From: Christiangramia sp. OXR-203
GTDB taxonomy: Bacteria; Bacteroidota; Bacteroidia; Flavobacteriales; Flavobacteriaceae
DNA length: 64,000 nucleotides
NCBI RefSeq assembly: GCF_034372165.1
Contig: NZ_CP139698.1
Coordinates: 1,488,001 to 1,552,000 of the forward strand
Direction of reading: 5' to 3'
Shown here piece after piece: positions 44,806-54,265 of this stretch (the stretch's first letter is position 1; each line of letters begins with the position of its first letter). The notes below the pieces were generated by a model. The model was not told where the DNA came from. It worked only from the letters and a program-made list of their open reading frames with translations, and made no database searches. Both the position numbers and the translations under genes were made by a program.

Positions 44806-47512
44806 AATTCTTTAAATAGATTGAGAAGGTCGTTCCATGTCCAGGTGCACTTTCAACCTGAACTTTACCGTGTAGGGCTTCAATTTGATTCTTCGTAATG
44901 AATAACCCAATTCCTCTGGAGTCCTTATTTTTATGAAAGGTTTTATACATTCCAAACAATTTTCTCCGGTGTTTTTTAAGGTCTATACCAAGGCCATTAT
45001 CTTCAATATCAATTTGAACAAATCCATCGTCTAGTATTCTCGCGCTTAATTTTACAAAAGAATCTTTTTCTAAAGAGCTGTATTTTAAAGCATTGGTCAT
45101 AAAGTTTAGAAGTATGCTATCTATATATGCCGGAACTCCTAATACATAAATATCATCTGGAATGATGTTTTGAATATCAACCATTTCTCTCAGTGCAATG
45201 GCTGAAATTGAATGTTTGATATTTTCTGCACTTTTGTAAAGATTTACAGCATCTAAATTTTCTTCAACGGCAGTATTGATAAGTGTGACTTCGTTTAGAT
45301 GTTTAATTGTTTCCGCTAAATTGTTCGATGCATTATTTAAATGAGAGAAGATTTCGTTCTTTTTTAATTCTGGGTAATCACTCATCGAAAGATCTAGGAG
45401 CATCCCAATATTACTGGAATGTGATCGTAGATTGTGAGAAACTATATGAGCAAAGTTTTTTAGTCTCGCATTTTGTTCCTGAGTGATGGTCATCACGCTG
45501 GAAAGTTCTTCCTGTACTAGTTTTAAATTTGTAATATCGATAGCCATAAAAAGGTATCCTGTATTCTCGCCGTTCTCTGAAATTGCTGTAATTGCCAATT
45601 GTACAGGAAATTCTGTACCATCTTTTCTAACGTAGGTCCAATCCTTATTTTTGAGCTTTTTACTGTTTGAAATCTTTTTCAAAAACTCAGGGAGATCATA
45701 GTTTTCATAATCACTGAAGAGGTTTTTCGAGAAGGATTCAAGTTCGTTAGATATATGAATTGAGGTTATGTTCAATTGCTGCGAGACTTCAGTCTGGGTA
45801 TATCCAAGCATCCTTTCAGCTCCTTTGTTGAAGGATTCTATGCGCCCTTCAGAATCTGTTGAAATGATACTAACATGCGTACTTGCGTTGAAGATCCCTT
45901 CTAGTTTCCCTAAAGTTAGTCGCAGTTTTTCTGAAGCGATTTTTTCTTTAGTAATATCTGTAATTTGTGAAACAAAATGCAGTGGTCTGCCTTTATGATC
46001 CCGAACCAGTGATACGGCAAGTTTGATGAATACGATCGATCCGTTCTTATGGAAATATCTTTTTTCCATGTGATAAAATTCTCGTTCCCCGGCAACCAGC
46101 TCATTGAGTAAGCTTAAATCGGTATTCAAATCATCCGGATGGGTAATATCCTGAAATGTTAGTTTTCTGAGCTCTTCTTCATTATACCCTATTATATTGC
46201 AAAGACTCTTATTTACACTAAGCCATTCCCCACTAATATTCAGAATTGCCATTCCAATGGCGGCATGCTCAAAACTGCCCCGAAATGTCTGCTCACTAAT
46301 ACGCAATTTCTTTTCTGCAGTTAGCCTATGATTAATATTGTGCATAGCTACTACCGCTCCAGCAAGTTTACCATCCTGATCGAAAAGCTGAACACCGTTT
46401 ACAGATACTGTAATTTCTTCTCCATAAACAGGTCGTATTCTAATCACTTCATTAGCGATCGGCCCGGTACTGAGTGCTCTTATAAGTGGAATTTCGTGCT
46501 GTTCCAGAGGTCGCGTGCCATCGGCATTATACAAACCATAATGACGGGATAGCTCTTCTACAGGAACAGGATTTGCAGGTAAACCATGCCAGTTTTTCGT
46601 AGCTTGATTAAACAACGTGAGTTTGCCTTCAGCATCACAAGCTACGATACCTACATCAACACTTTCCAGAACCTTCTCCATTAGTTCTTGCTTGCGGTGG
46701 TTTTCAGCCTGGCTATTTTTAATTTCAGTAATATCTGCAGTATGCATAATAATACCTCCAATTTCGTTTTCAGGATTGTACCATGGCCGTACTTCCCACG
46801 TAATCCAGTTCTTCGAACCATCGGCACGTACAAAACATTCTTCATCTTTACTATGTATAGCCCCGCTAAGGCATTCCTTATGGATTTGTTTCCAGTCTTC
46901 CCCAATTTCAGGAAAGATCTCATAATGTGATTTGCCCACCACATCGATATGTTCAATATTATAATCTTTTAACCACCTTTTTGAAACTGCTATATATTTC
47001 AGATTGTTGTCAAACATTGCAATTGCAGAGGGAGCCTGTTCTATAAATAACCTTTTGAGTTCAAACCTTTTTTTCATCTGGCTAATTTCCTCGCTGCTAA
47101 TTCCTCCAACGATACTGCTGGATAATTGCTGAATAACATTCTGCTTCTGTTCTTCCAGTGCGAATATTAATGAATGGTTAGCTGACTGAATTACTTTATA
47201 GGTAAAATTACTGAAGTGATCTTTGGATGTTTTAAGTTTAATTTGTCCGGATTTAACATCACTCTTGGGAATATTAGAAAGTAGTATATTCCAGCTGTAC
47301 AATTCCAAAAGGTCTTCAACTTTTTTCTTTTCAAGGATATGCACGGGGGCGGCAAATCCAAGGTTTCGCAGAATCTGAGTATTAAACCAGATAATTTTTG
47401 GTTGCTCCGGCTTGTATATCAAAAATCCGTGCAAGCCAAATTTTTGAATAAATTCGAAAACTTGAGGTTCTCGCATAATTAATGAGATCTCGCTGTCTCT
47501 CACGCTCTGCAT
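44792..47512 (-). CDS. multi-PAS sensor histidine kinase
   Basis: A 906-residue soluble kinase with about five PAS/PAC segments (for example AIGMAILNISGEW and STHVSIISTDSEGRI). The dimerisation helix has the phospho-His in FAHIVSHNLRSHSSNIG at about residue 690, and the HATPase domain carries NFMTNALKYSS, DNGLGIDL and RGIGLFITK. No membrane segment or signal peptide is present, so it reads an internal signal, perhaps redox or a ligand. It is co-transcribed with the single-domain receiver after it. Confidence 0.9.
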   Translation of the reverse strand: MQSVRDSEISLIMREPQVFEFIQKFGLHGFLIYKPEQPKIIWFNTQILRNLGFAAPVHILEKKKVEDLLELYSWNILLSNIPKSDVKSGQIKLKTSKDHFSNFTYKVIQSANHSLIFALEEQKQNVIQQLSSSIVGGISSEEISQMKKRFELKRLFIEQAPSAIAMFDNNLKYIAVSKRWLKDYNIEHIDVVGKSHYEIFPEIGEDWKQIHKECLSGAIHSKDEECFVRADGSKNWITWEVRPWYNPENEIGGIIMHTADITEIKNSQAENHRKQELMEKVLESVDVGIVACDAEGKLTLFNQATKNWHGLPANPVPVEELSRHYGLYNADGTRPLEQHEIPLIRALSTGPIANEVIRIRPVYGEEITVSVNGVQLFDQDGKLAGAVVAMHNINHRLTAEKKLRISEQTFRGSFEHAAIGMAILNISGEWLSVNKSLCNIIGYNEEELRKLTFQDITHPDDLNTDLSLLNELVAGEREFYHMEKRYFHKNGSIVFIKLAVSLVRDHKGRPLHFVSQITDITKEKIASEKLRLTLGKLEGIFNASTHVSIISTDSEGRIESFNKGAERMLGYTQTEVSQQLNITSIHISNELESFSKNLFSDYENYDLPEFLKKISNSKKLKNKDWTYVRKDGTEFPVQLAITAISENGENTGYLFMAIDITNLKLVQEELSSVMTITQEQNARLKNFAHIVSHNLRSHSSNIGMLLDLSMSDYPELKKNEIFSHLNNASNNLAETIKHLNEVTLINTAVEENLDAVNLYKSAENIKHSISAIALREMVDIQNIIPDDIYVLGVPAYIDSILLNFMTNALKYSSLEKDSFVKLSARILDDGFVQIDIEDNGLGIDLKKHRRKLFGMYKTFHKNKDSRGIGLFITKNQIEALHGKVQVESAPGHGTTFSIYLKNYEKS

Positions 47513-47766
47513 ATTAAGTTGATTAGTGTAGATTGGGGGTGTCTCTTACTGCAATTAAAATAATTTCTTCCATTTAAGCAACTTCTATTAACTTTAAATA
47601 GACATGTTCCTATTATTTAATCGATAAAGGCTCAAAAAACAAAGATAAATGCTGATTAACCAGCTCTATGTTCTTCAGGTTAGAGCAGTCTATAAAACTT
47701 CTTTTTCGGATAGATTTAGCTTAAGTTGAAGCAAAGAGGTTAATCAAATTTCAGTAATATTGAAGC

Positions 47767-48768
47767 ATGAAAAAAAGATACTGGATTGTGCTTATTCTCG
47801 TGGTGGTTCTGGGGGTTACATACTTTACCGGACCAGTTCCAGAAGAACCGGAATATGATTTACAGCTTCCGATGATAGCTTCCGGTCTTAAAAATCTGGA
47901 TGCTTATATTAACGATAGAGAATCGAAAAAACCTACCCGTAAGGATAACCAGGCTCGTATTGAATGGTTTGGAGAATCACCTGTTAAAACTGAATATAGC
48001 ATCATTTATCTTCATGGTTTTGCCGGTAGTTACCGGGATGGTTATCCGGTAAATAAAAACATTGCCAAGAAATTAAATGCAAATATTTACTATGCTCGCT
48101 GGGCTGGTCACGGACTGGAGCCTCAGGCAAGTCTGGATGATTTTAATGGAGAGAATGCCTGGCAGTCTGCAAAGGAAGCTTTGGCCATTGGAAAGCAGAT
48201 TGGGGAAAAGGTCATTATAATGAGTACGTCTACTGGAGGAACTCTGGCGTTTAAGCTTGCTGCTGAATTTCCTGAAGATGTTCATGCTCTCATAAATATG
48301 GGGCCAAACCTTGAGGATGATCAACCCGGTACTTTTGTGTTGAATACTCCTTGGGGCTATGAGATTGCGAGCTTGATAAGCTTCGGGGATAACAGGAAAA
48401 TTGAGCATGAGCAAAAAATCGCTACTCAATACTGGGATACCATATATCCTTCACGGGCTCTGGTAGATCTTCAGGTTCTCGTCGAAACCACAATGATACC
48501 GGAGACATTTAAGAAAGTGAAATGTCCAGTACTAACTTTATACTATCATAAGAACTTCATACAGGAAGATGAACATGTAGAAGTGGATATCTATGAAAAC
48601 ATTCATAAATTATTGAGCACTCCAGACTCAATGGTAGTTTTGAAACCACTGGCCACCCCGGAAACTCATTTCGTAGGGAGTGATATAAAATCAAAGGATA
48701 CAGAGATCGTTGAAAACGCTATTGAAGAATTTCTGAGAAATAAACTAGATATAAATATATATGAATAG
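47767..48768 (+). CDS. membrane-anchored alpha/beta hydrolase
   Basis: A 333-residue protein with an N-terminal anchor (YWIVLILVVVLGVTYFTG). The hydrolase fold has YLHGFAGSYRDG, a nucleophile elbow IIMSTSTGGTL (Ser between Thr residues; the usual first Gly is replaced by Ser), and the final His in TPETHFVGS. It is an esterase/lipase-like enzyme facing the periplasm. No partner gene is evident. Confidence 0.78.
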   Translation: MKKRYWIVLILVVVLGVTYFTGPVPEEPEYDLQLPMIASGLKNLDAYINDRESKKPTRKDNQARIEWFGESPVKTEYSIIYLHGFAGSYRDGYPVNKNIAKKLNANIYYARWAGHGLEPQASLDDFNGENAWQSAKEALAIGKQIGEKVIIMSTSTGGTLAFKLAAEFPEDVHALINMGPNLEDDQPGTFVLNTPWGYEIASLISFGDNRKIEHEQKIATQYWDTIYPSRALVDLQVLVETTMIPETFKKVKCPVLTLYYHKNFIQEDEHVEVDIYENIHKLLSTPDSMVVLKPLATPETHFVGSDIKSKDTEIVENAIEEFLRNKLDINIYE

Positions 48769-48835
48769 TTTTCAGCAGTGGAATGATAAAACGATCAGAC
48801 TATAGTTTAGTAAAAGATCAATCCAAAAAAAGCCT

Positions 48836-48843
48836 TACTTTTG
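48836..48843 (+). promoter_or_regulatory. candidate -7 box TACTTTTG of the pyrR operon
   Basis: A perfect TAnnTTTG 21 bases before the pyrR ATG. A TTG -33 element was not clear. No PyrR attenuator was seen in the leader. Confidence 0.4.
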
Positions 48844-48864
48844 TTTCAATCTACAACCAGTTTT

Positions 48865-49419
48865 ATGAGCCGCAAAGTTCTTTTAGACTCAAATCAACTT
48901 GATATCATTCTTCACAGGTTGGCCTGTCAATTAGTAGAAAAGCATACAAATTTTGAAAATACCGTACTTATAGGGATTCAGCCGCGTGGAATATACGTTG
49001 CTGAAAGGATTATCAACATCCTGAAAAGTGAGTATGGATTGGATCACTTGAAAACTGGTCAGCTTGATATTACCTTTTACCGCGATGACTTCAGAAGAGG
49101 TGAAAAACCTTTGGAAGCGAATAAGACCAGAATAGATTTCGTAGTGGAGGATAAGAATGTAATTTTTATTGATGATGTCCTGTACACCGGCCGAAGCATT
49201 AGAGCGGCACTAACTGCTATCCAATCCTTCGGAAGACCACTCGAAATTGAATTGTTAAGCTTGATAGACAGGCGCTTCAGTAGGCATTTGCCAATTCAAC
49301 CAGATTACACAGGAAGACAGGTAGATGCGATCAATGACGAGAAAGTAAAAGTAAGCTGGAAAGAACAGGATGGAGAAGATGCGGTTTATTTAATTGCAAA
49401 AGACTTGGATCATGAGTAG
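48865..49419 (+). CDS. pyrR: PyrR: pyrimidine regulator/uracil phosphoribosyltransferase
   Basis: A 184-residue type-I phosphoribosyltransferase. The PRPP loop is VIFIDDVLYTGRSIRAAL, with LIGIQPRGIYVAERI and ELLSLIDRRFSRHLPI. In Gram-positives it is an RNA-binding regulator; in Bacteroidetes the regulatory role is uncertain. ATG 48865 is chosen; TTG 48841 would start inside the promoter. It overlaps pyrB by eight bases. Confidence 0.88.
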   Translation: MSRKVLLDSNQLDIILHRLACQLVEKHTNFENTVLIGIQPRGIYVAERIINILKSEYGLDHLKTGQLDITFYRDDFRRGEKPLEANKTRIDFVVEDKNVIFIDDVLYTGRSIRAALTAIQSFGRPLEIELLSLIDRRFSRHLPIQPDYTGRQVDAINDEKVKVSWKEQDGEDAVYLIAKDLDHE

Positions 49420-50344
49420 TGAATTAAGTGTAGATCACTTATTGGGAATCAAATATCTTCAGCAGGAAGATATAGAATTAATATTTAAGACTGCAGATCA
49501 TTTTAAGGAAGTGATCAACAGACCTATCAAAAAAGTACCATCGCTTAGAGACATTACCATTGCAAACCTCTTTTTCGAAAATAGTACAAGAACCAGACTT
49601 TCTTTTGAACTGGCAGAAAAAAGGCTAAGCGCAGATGTTATAAATTTTTCTGCAGCGTCCTCTTCAGTAAAAAAAGGAGAAACCCTAATCGATACTGTGA
49701 ATAACATCCTTTCGATGAAGGTCGATATGGTCGTGATGAGACATCCAAATCCTGGAGCTGGAATATTTCTTTCACGGCATGTAAACGCCAGTATTATTAA
49801 TGCCGGAGACGGAGCCCATGAGCATCCTACCCAGGCTTTGTTAGATTCCTATTCTATTCGTGAAAAGCTTGGGGATGTAAGCGGGAAGAAGGTCGTTATC
49901 GTGGGAGATATTCTTCACAGCCGGGTAGCCCTTTCCAATATTTTTGCACTAAAGCTTCAAGGTGCCGAAGTCAAAGTGTGTGGACCCAAAACCTTGCTGC
50001 CAAAACATATTGAATCTCTGGGGGTAAAGGTTGAAACTAATCTCAAAAAAGCTCTGGATTGGTGTGATGTAGCAAACATGCTGCGCGTTCAGAATGAGCG
50101 TATGGATATCAGTTATTTCCCTAGTACAAGAGAATATGTAAAGCAATTCGGACTTAATAAAAAGATGCTGGATAGTCTCAATAAGGAAATTGTGATCATG
50201 CATCCCGGACCAATAAATAGGGGAGTGGAGATCACTAGCGACGTGGCAGATTCTGAACATGCGATCATACTTGATCAGGTACAAAATGGGGTTGCGGTGA
50301 GAATGGCAGTAATTTATTTGCTCGCATCCAAGATCAAACAATAA
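49412..50344 (+). CDS. pyrB: aspartate carbamoyltransferase catalytic subunit
   Basis: A 310-residue enzyme of the first committed pyrimidine step. The carbamoyl-phosphate motif FFENSTRTRLSFELA and HPTQALLDSYSI are present, with MHPGPINRGVEI near the end. ATG 49412 is chosen, with eight bases of overlap with pyrR. No pyrI regulatory subunit lies nearby, as expected for pyrB of this type. Confidence 0.93.
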   Translation: MSSELSVDHLLGIKYLQQEDIELIFKTADHFKEVINRPIKKVPSLRDITIANLFFENSTRTRLSFELAEKRLSADVINFSAASSSVKKGETLIDTVNNILSMKVDMVVMRHPNPGAGIFLSRHVNASIINAGDGAHEHPTQALLDSYSIREKLGDVSGKKVVIVGDILHSRVALSNIFALKLQGAEVKVCGPKTLLPKHIESLGVKVETNLKKALDWCDVANMLRVQNERMDISYFPSTREYVKQFGLNKKMLDSLNKEIVIMHPGPINRGVEITSDVADSEHAIILDQVQNGVAVRMAVIYLLASKIKQ

Positions 50345-50352
50345 AAGAAATT

Positions 50353-50685
50353 ATGAAAAGAACCGAGAAAGATAATTACATACTTATCGCTGCTGAAGAT
50401 GCAGAGCTTAAAGACTTTACGAGTGAGTTAACCAAACACCATCACGATTTTGAATCTTCTAATATTGTTGTGGATTTAAGTAACTACAAGAATTTAGAGA
50501 ATCATCAGCTGCTGGCATTTCTGGAAGTATCCAATTTGCATAGAGGAGCGAACAAAAGTTTTGTGATTGTTAATGATGCATTGGGAATAGATGAATTACC
50601 AGAAGAATTAGTCGTAGTTCCCACATTGCAGGAAGCAGAGGACATGATACAAATGGACGAGATCCAGCGTGATCTTGGATTCTAA
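50353..50685 (+). CDS. STAS-like small protein before rnz
   Basis: A 110-residue protein with an alternating strand-helix pattern (NIVVDLSNYKNLENHQLLAFLEVSN, KSFVIVNDALGIDELPEELVVVPT) resembling an anti-sigma-antagonist fold. The usual phospho-serine site was not identified. It sits eight bases after pyrB and three before rnz, an arrangement common in flavobacteria, so it probably acts with RNase Z or is simply co-expressed. Confidence 0.7.
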   Translation: MKRTEKDNYILIAAEDAELKDFTSELTKHHHDFESSNIVVDLSNYKNLENHQLLAFLEVSNLHRGANKSFVIVNDALGIDELPEELVVVPTLQEAEDMIQMDEIQRDLGF

Positions 50686-50688
50686 AGA

Positions 50689-51612
50689 ATGGGTAACAGC
50701 CAGTTAAAAATAACGATCCTTGGCTGTTATGCCGCTACTCCCAGAAGTTTCACTAATCCAACCTCCCAAGTACTTGAGATTAAAAGCCATCTTTTTCTAA
50801 TTGACTGTGGGGAAGGTACTCAGGTAGCTTTGCGTAAGAATAAAATTAAGTTCTCCAGGATCAAACATGTATTTATCTCCCATCTTCACGGTGATCACGT
50901 CTTTGGGCTAGTAGGACTTGTCTCTACATTTTCTTTACTGAACCGGGAAACAGAACTTCACATTCATGGACCCAAAGGCATTAAGAAATTTATTACCGTA
51001 CAACTTCAACTAAGTGGTGCATGGACTAAATACCCATTAATCTTTCATGAACTAAGCTCTAAGCATTCAGAGGTTGTTTTGGAAGATGAAGAAGTTACCG
51101 TAAGTACAATTCCTTTGAAACATAGAGTCTATACCAATGGATTCTTATTTCAAGAAAAGCTAGGTGATCGAAAGCTATTATTAGATGAAGCCCAGCAAAA
51201 AAACATTCATTATACGCTATTTAAAAGTTTAAAAAAGGGCAAGGATGTCACTTCGGAAGATGGCATCCTTATAAAAAATGATTTGGTCACTGAAGATCCG
51301 GCTGCACCTTTATCCTATGCTTTTTGCAGTGATACAGTGTATGATCCTGAAATAGTTCCATTAATCCAGGAAGTGTCTGCTCTTTATCATGAATCAACAT
51401 TTCTAGAAAGCGAAGCGGCGCTCGCAGTTCCTACAAAGCATAGCACTGCAAAACAAGCCGCTAAAATTGCTAAACTTGCCCGGGTAGGAAAGCTTGTTCT
51501 TGGACACTATTCTACTCGCTATGGAGATATTAATAAATTTAAGGAGGAAGCTATCACTGTTTTTCCAAACGTGATTTTGGGCGACGACGGACAAGAAATA
51601 ACCGTTGAATAA
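50689..51612 (+). CDS. rnz: ribonuclease Z
   Basis: A 307-residue metallo-beta-lactamase-fold endonuclease that trims tRNA 3' ends. It has the zinc motif SHLHGDHVFGL, the N-terminal strand ITILGCYAATPR, and further ligands in PLKHRVYT, FCSDTVYD and LVLGHYSTRY. It is the last gene of the pyrR-pyrB-STAS-rnz unit. Confidence 0.92.
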   Translation: MGNSQLKITILGCYAATPRSFTNPTSQVLEIKSHLFLIDCGEGTQVALRKNKIKFSRIKHVFISHLHGDHVFGLVGLVSTFSLLNRETELHIHGPKGIKKFITVQLQLSGAWTKYPLIFHELSSKHSEVVLEDEEVTVSTIPLKHRVYTNGFLFQEKLGDRKLLLDEAQQKNIHYTLFKSLKKGKDVTSEDGILIKNDLVTEDPAAPLSYAFCSDTVYDPEIVPLIQEVSALYHESTFLESEAALAVPTKHSTAKQAAKIAKLARVGKLVLGHYSTRYGDINKFKEEAITVFPNVILGDDGQEITVE

Positions 51613-51785
51613 CTCTCCACTATTTTTCGAAACACGTCTTTAATCGACATACATCCAGATAATTAGACGTATATTCCTACAGTTTATGTTAAATTTTACA
51701 TATAATTACTGGAAATTATAGCAGTAGATGTTTTTCATCGATATAATATGTACATTTATCATCCCAATCTAAATGAACCTCTATT

Positions 51786-52292
51786 ATGACAAAATTTTAT
51801 TCACACGGGATAATCTTGATTTTATGTACTCTATTTCTTACATCTTGTTCCAAGGATAATTCTGAAGATGATGTAACCGGGTATGATCAAACTGTAACCA
51901 GTCGTGCTTCTTATGAATATAGTGCACTGGAAGTTGAGATTTTAGAAGATCTTAATATTTATAGAAAAGCTAATGGGTTGAGTGAATTACAGCCACTTGC
52001 TGAAGGTTCAATTGAATCTGAAGATCATAATTACTACATGATAGATGCAGGTGCGGTTAGCCATGATAATTTTTCTGATAGAGCTTCCTATTTAATGAAT
52101 GCAGTAGGGGCGAGTAAGGTAGGAGAAAATGTAGGTTATGGATATAGAACTTCTGAAGCAGTGATTAATGCATGGCTAAAGAGTAGAGGACATAAGGATA
52201 ATATTGAAGGAAATTATACTCATTTTGGAATATCTGTTAGACAGGATGCGGAAGGGAAAAATTATTTCACGAACATATTTGTAAAAAAATAG
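51786..52292 (+). CDS. CAP (SCP/PR1)-domain lipoprotein
   Basis: A 168-residue lipoprotein (lipobox FLTSCSK) with a CAP domain: ILEDLNIYRKANGL, MIDAGAVSHDNFSDRA, VGENVGYGYRT, WLKSRGHKDNIEGNYTHFG. The His and Glu that define the cavity are present. CAP proteins bind lipids or act on surface targets; a role in the outer envelope is likely. Single gene with its own terminator. Confidence 0.88.
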   Translation: MTKFYSHGIILILCTLFLTSCSKDNSEDDVTGYDQTVTSRASYEYSALEVEILEDLNIYRKANGLSELQPLAEGSIESEDHNYYMIDAGAVSHDNFSDRASYLMNAVGASKVGENVGYGYRTSEAVINAWLKSRGHKDNIEGNYTHFGISVRQDAEGKNYFTNIFVKK

Positions 52293-52315
52293 TACAATAT
52301 ATACCCCCCAAATCT

Positions 52316-52350
52316 AAAAGGGAACAGGCTAGAGGCTGTTCCCTTTTTTT
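52316..52350. terminator. bidirectional terminator with GCTAGAGG loop
   Basis: AAAAGGGAACAG (52316-52327) and CTGTTCCCTTTT (52336-52347) pair over 12 bp; the loop is GCTAGAGG. It serves the CAP gene and the converging S41 gene. Confidence 0.9.
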
Positions 52351-52391
52351 ATTTCTCAATTAAATTTTAGCATCTATAAATCAATGATGCA

Positions 52392-53879
52392 TTACTGAAT
52401 TACGGCTGGGATACGATCAATATACATCTTCTGAAAGTCGGCATTATTCATCCCGCTTTCGCCAAGAAGCTTAATTTCCATTCTGTTTACTTTTGTCTTA
52501 GAAATGCTGGTTCGTCCCAGAATGCTATTGATGGCAATTTCCAGAAGAGGTTCTGAAGGTTCGCCAAGAACTCCAAGATTATTCAGATCCTCAATATACT
52601 CTACATCCGGTTGTAACCCATTGATGTAATCTGAATTACCATCCACATTAATCGATTTGAATACCAGTGGCTGCATAGCATAAGTATGGTTTTCACTGGC
52701 ACCTTCTCTAGTGTAGTCATCACTATCATAAAGGGTCACTGAAGCCTGGAATTTTCCTGCCGTACGATCTCCGATCTGGTTTACGGTAATATATGGATCA
52801 AGGCCATTGATGATAAGTTCGCTGGCAGATGCACTGGACCTTGATGTTAGTACATAAACTTCAGATAAGTTCAAGCTGTTTATCGATGAACCGCTTCTAA
52901 CATTTCCATCAAATCTATTTAGTAAAGCTTCAGGATTCTGAGCTTCATAGTAGGTTTGATATTTATCATTCCACTGCTCCTGCATAAAGATCTCTCCTTC
53001 GAACTGTCCGGTGATCATGCTGGCCAGGTCAACGGCAGATTGCACAGAACCTCCACCATTGTATCTTAGATCTACCACCAAGTCTGTAACGCCGTTGGCC
53101 TGAAATTCAGCGAATACTGCATTGAGATCATCATCGAAGCTTGCCGTAAAGCTATTGTACATCAGGTAGCCAATTTTTCTACCATCTATATTCAACGTTT
53201 TAGCAATATATACCGGGTTTTCGGTATATGCATCATCAGTTAGATTCACAACCTGATCTGTGACAATGATTTGGTTCTCCTGGACGTAAGCAACGTTAAT
53301 GCTAAAACTATCCTGACTTATAAGTTCTATAAAATTTGAAGAGGTCAATTGCTGACCATCAATTTCAGTAAATACAGTACCACGGGTCAAACCTGCTTCA
53401 TCTGCAGATGTTCCGGGTAAAACATATCGTATAAAACCAAAAACAAAATCTGAATTAGAGATCTGCCCAATACCATACTGGATACCAGTAGCTCCACTCA
53501 TTCCTTCAAATCTTTCCTCAAGTTCATTATAATCATCAGTTATGAAGCTGAATCTGTCAAAATCTGCAGTTAGATCATCGAAGAGAGATTCTGGTGAAGA
53601 CGCTTCTGCAAGAAATTCTGTTTTTTCCGTTGTGGTTGAGAAATAATTATCTGCTAGTTCCGGAACATTCTCTTTATATAAATAGATCTCGTTTAGACCA
53701 TTATAGACAAAGCTTTCTACCTCTATAGCTTCATCAACCGGATCTTCATTCTCATCGATAACATTTTCAGGAAGATTGGGATTTCTTTCGGTAGGTGTTT
53801 CTTCTTTCTCACAGGAAGAAAGAATTCCAAAACTGAAAAGAAAGATCACTATTTTACTTTTTATACTCATGTGTTTCAT
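52392..53879 (-). CDS. S41-family carboxy-terminal processing-type peptidase, lipoprotein
   Basis: About 495 residues from ATG 53879, with lipobox GILSSCEK and an acidic linker. A PDZ-like segment (GTSADEAGLTRGTVFTEIDG) precedes the S41 domain with LVVDLRYNGGGSVQ and the nucleophile in TSRSSASASELIING. Longer starts to 53921 add residues before the signal peptide. It would cut proteins in the periplasm or at the outer membrane. Confidence 0.88.
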   Translation of the reverse strand: MKHMSIKSKIVIFLFSFGILSSCEKEETPTERNPNLPENVIDENEDPVDEAIEVESFVYNGLNEIYLYKENVPELADNYFSTTTEKTEFLAEASSPESLFDDLTADFDRFSFITDDYNELEERFEGMSGATGIQYGIGQISNSDFVFGFIRYVLPGTSADEAGLTRGTVFTEIDGQQLTSSNFIELISQDSFSINVAYVQENQIIVTDQVVNLTDDAYTENPVYIAKTLNIDGRKIGYLMYNSFTASFDDDLNAVFAEFQANGVTDLVVDLRYNGGGSVQSAVDLASMITGQFEGEIFMQEQWNDKYQTYYEAQNPEALLNRFDGNVRSGSSINSLNLSEVYVLTSRSSASASELIINGLDPYITVNQIGDRTAGKFQASVTLYDSDDYTREGASENHTYAMQPLVFKSINVDGNSDYINGLQPDVEYIEDLNNLGVLGEPSEPLLEIAINSILGRTSISKTKVNRMEIKLLGESGMNNADFQKMYIDRIPAVIQ

Positions 53880-53921
53880 TCTTATAGTGGTACAACGTGT
53901 AAAACTCACTAATTGTGCCAT

Positions 53922-54265
53922 TTTTGTTCATTAATATATACGAGCAATGATGAGATCCAGTTTAATTTTAGATTTTTAGATATCAAAAATGATTTATGAG
54001 TAGGATGAGATAACACTTAGGAGAGTAAAAATAGTGATTTAAAAGGGACTTGATAAAGAAGGGGATAAGCTTAACAAGCATTGAATACCTTCTATGATTG
54101 AATTTTTTATCTGAAAGTTTCTAGTTGTAATCTCTAAAATCGAAAAAGGTTCAGGCTAGAGGCTGAACCTTTTTCTTTTCAAATCGATTTGTTGGGGTCG
54201 ATTTATTTATCATATCAACTTTTGTCGATACCCCAGCTTCGATTCTGGTAGGGTCTTAAAATATC
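53922..54265. other. intergenic stretch between the S41 and OmpA genes
   Basis: The 344 bases between two minus-strand genes are AT-rich. They contain the terminator at 54143-54174 and presumably the S41 promoter. No open frame, RNA gene or repeat was seen. Confidence 0.6.
54143..54174 (-). terminator. terminator of the adhesin operon, GCTAGAGG loop
   Basis: AAAAAGGTTCAG (54143-54154) pairs with CTGAACCTTTTT (54163-54174). The loop GCTAGAGG is the same as at 52328-52335. Confidence 0.88.

Noticed and set aside
47513-47766. Possible small RNA or gene between the PAS kinase and the hydrolase
   Set aside because: The 254 bases are AT-rich, with no clear hairpin, terminator or open frame; they probably hold only divergent promoters.
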